A stretch of DNA of 5,268 nucleotides from Lachnospiraceae bacterium (lineage in GTDB: Bacteria > Bacillota_A > Clostridia > Lachnospirales > Lachnospiraceae), in assembly GCA_004556565.1 (NCBI GenBank), contig SFGN01000135.1:1-5268 (forward strand), in the 5' to 3' direction. Below are positions 4,947 through 5,268 of this stretch, piece after piece. The number at the start of each line of letters is the position of its first letter. Positions within the stretch are counted from its first letter, which is position 1. Made by a program: the position numbers and the translations under genes. The notes under the pieces were generated by a model that made no database searches, had not been told where the DNA came from, and saw nothing but the letters and a program-made list of their open reading frames with translations.

Positions 4947-4970
4947 CTGTTTTCCTCCTTTGTAAATTCT

Positions 4971-5225
4971 TCACATTACATCCATCCGTTCCTGATCCAA
5001 TCGGTCTACCATCTCCGTCTGCACGGATGGAAATAAATGTGCATACCGGTAAGTGATCTTTTCTGCAGAATGCCCTACACGTTTCCCGATTGCAAGAGCT
5101 GTAAATCCCATATTAATCAGCAGGGAAACATGGCTGTGACTGAGAAAATCCAAACGTTTGGATTTCCTTCGATATCCAAACTTAAATAAAATCCAAACCT
5201 TTTGCAGATGATGCAGGAAATGCAA
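4971..5225 (-). pseudogene. Tyrosine recombinase/integrase, 3' remnant
   Basis: About 55 residues (from about 5141 to the TGA at 4971) are clearly the C-terminal end of a phage-type integrase: HSHVSLLINMGFTALAIGKRVGH, then ITYRYAHLF with H52 and the presumed nucleophile Y61 at normal spacing. The essential HxxR arginine is missing: where HDFRHSH is expected, the frame reads LDFLSHSH. Upstream of about 5141-5150 the sequence switches to A/T-rich palindromes of TTTGGATTT. The frame can only begin at a TTG (5225) without a ribosome binding site and is closed by an in-frame TAA at 5253-5255. The intact enzyme would be about 350-400 residues. I conclude the gene is disrupted or truncated by an inserted repeat; its N-terminal part may lie beyond the window. 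Confidence 0.75.
5146..5165. repeat. Perfect 20-bp palindrome at the integrase break
   Basis: AAATCCAAAC followed directly by its complement GTTTGGATTT. It abuts the point where integrase similarity stops. The half-site ATCCAAAC recurs at 5174-5181 and 5191-5198, and inverted at 5244-5251. Confidence 0.9.
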
Positions 5226-5258
5226 TAAATAGGATCTGAAAAGGTTTGGATTTTATTT
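5184..5258. repeat. Long inverted repeat, 20-bp perfect arms
   Basis: The arm at 5184-5203 is the exact complement of the arm at 5239-5258. The stem continues inward after a one-base bulge with CAGAT (5205-5209) and ATCTG (5234-5238), about 25 bp in all with a 24-base loop. It carries the same TTTGGATTT core as the adjacent palindrome. It may be a small palindromic insertion (MITE-like), the end of a larger insertion beyond the window, or recombinase-binding sites. Confidence 0.85.
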
Positions 5259-5268
5259 TAGGTGTATG

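Larger units (their letters stand above)
826..5268. mobile_element. Mobilizable integrative/plasmid-like element, partial
   Basis: The contiguous minus-strand block of integrase remnant, ribbon-helix-helix protein, RepA-like ATPase, small element proteins, oriT-like repeats, MobV relaxase and TnpV is the composition of a clostridial mobilizable element. It lacks any conjugation (type IV secretion) gene here, so it would need a helper. The left boundary lies somewhere in 727-825, between tnpV and the padR promoter. No flanking direct repeat was found, and the right end is outside the window. Boundaries are therefore approximate. Confidence 0.65.

Noticed and set aside
1..5268. CRISPR arrays, tRNA or rRNA genes
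   Set aside because: No regularly spaced direct repeats and no cloverleaf or rRNA-like segments were seen.

Overview
The window looks like low-GC Firmicutes DNA, most likely from a gut Lachnospiraceae-type clostridium. The reasons are strong AAGGAGG ribosome binding sites, A/T-rich spacers and protein families typical of that group. Every gene I support reads on the minus strand, so transcription runs from high to low coordinates. The organism assignment is inference from style and family content.

Most of the window (about 826 to beyond the right edge) is part of a mobilizable, plasmid-like integrative element. In the order transcribed it holds: the 3' remnant of a tyrosine recombinase/integrase (4971-5225), whose upstream part is replaced by long palindromes and is closed by an in-frame stop; a small ribbon-helix-helix protein resembling MobC-type relaxosome accessory factors (4623-4946); a leader with long inverted repeats; a RecA-fold RepA/DnaB-like ATPase (3431-4498); a 79-residue conserved element protein; an overlapping 60-residue ORF in a highly structured stretch; a DUF5348 protein; an oriT-like repeat region (about 2591-2725); a MobV (Mob/Pre, pMV158 MobM-like) relaxase (1218-2537); and a TnpV-family protein (826-1203). 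Several genes overlap or share stop/ribosome-binding sequences, which suggests one coupled operon for mobilization and maintenance.

To the left (1-760) is what appears to be a separate regulatory pair: a PadR-family repressor (325-654) with a good promoter and dyad operator, followed 3 bases later by a HAAS-domain protein that ends after only 77 residues and lacks the membrane part usual for such partners.

The most notable signal is in the 124-base gap before the ATPase gene. On the plus strand, opposite to all genes, there is a TTGAAA-17-TAGAAT promoter (4520-4548). About 70 bases downstream of its expected start lies a fully paired terminator hairpin with a T5 tail (4590-4624). Together they predict a small antisense RNA complementary to the ATPase leader. 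That leader can also fold its Shine-Dalgarno sequence into a 10-bp stem. This is the architecture of countertranscript control of plasmid replication genes, here inside an integrative-type element.
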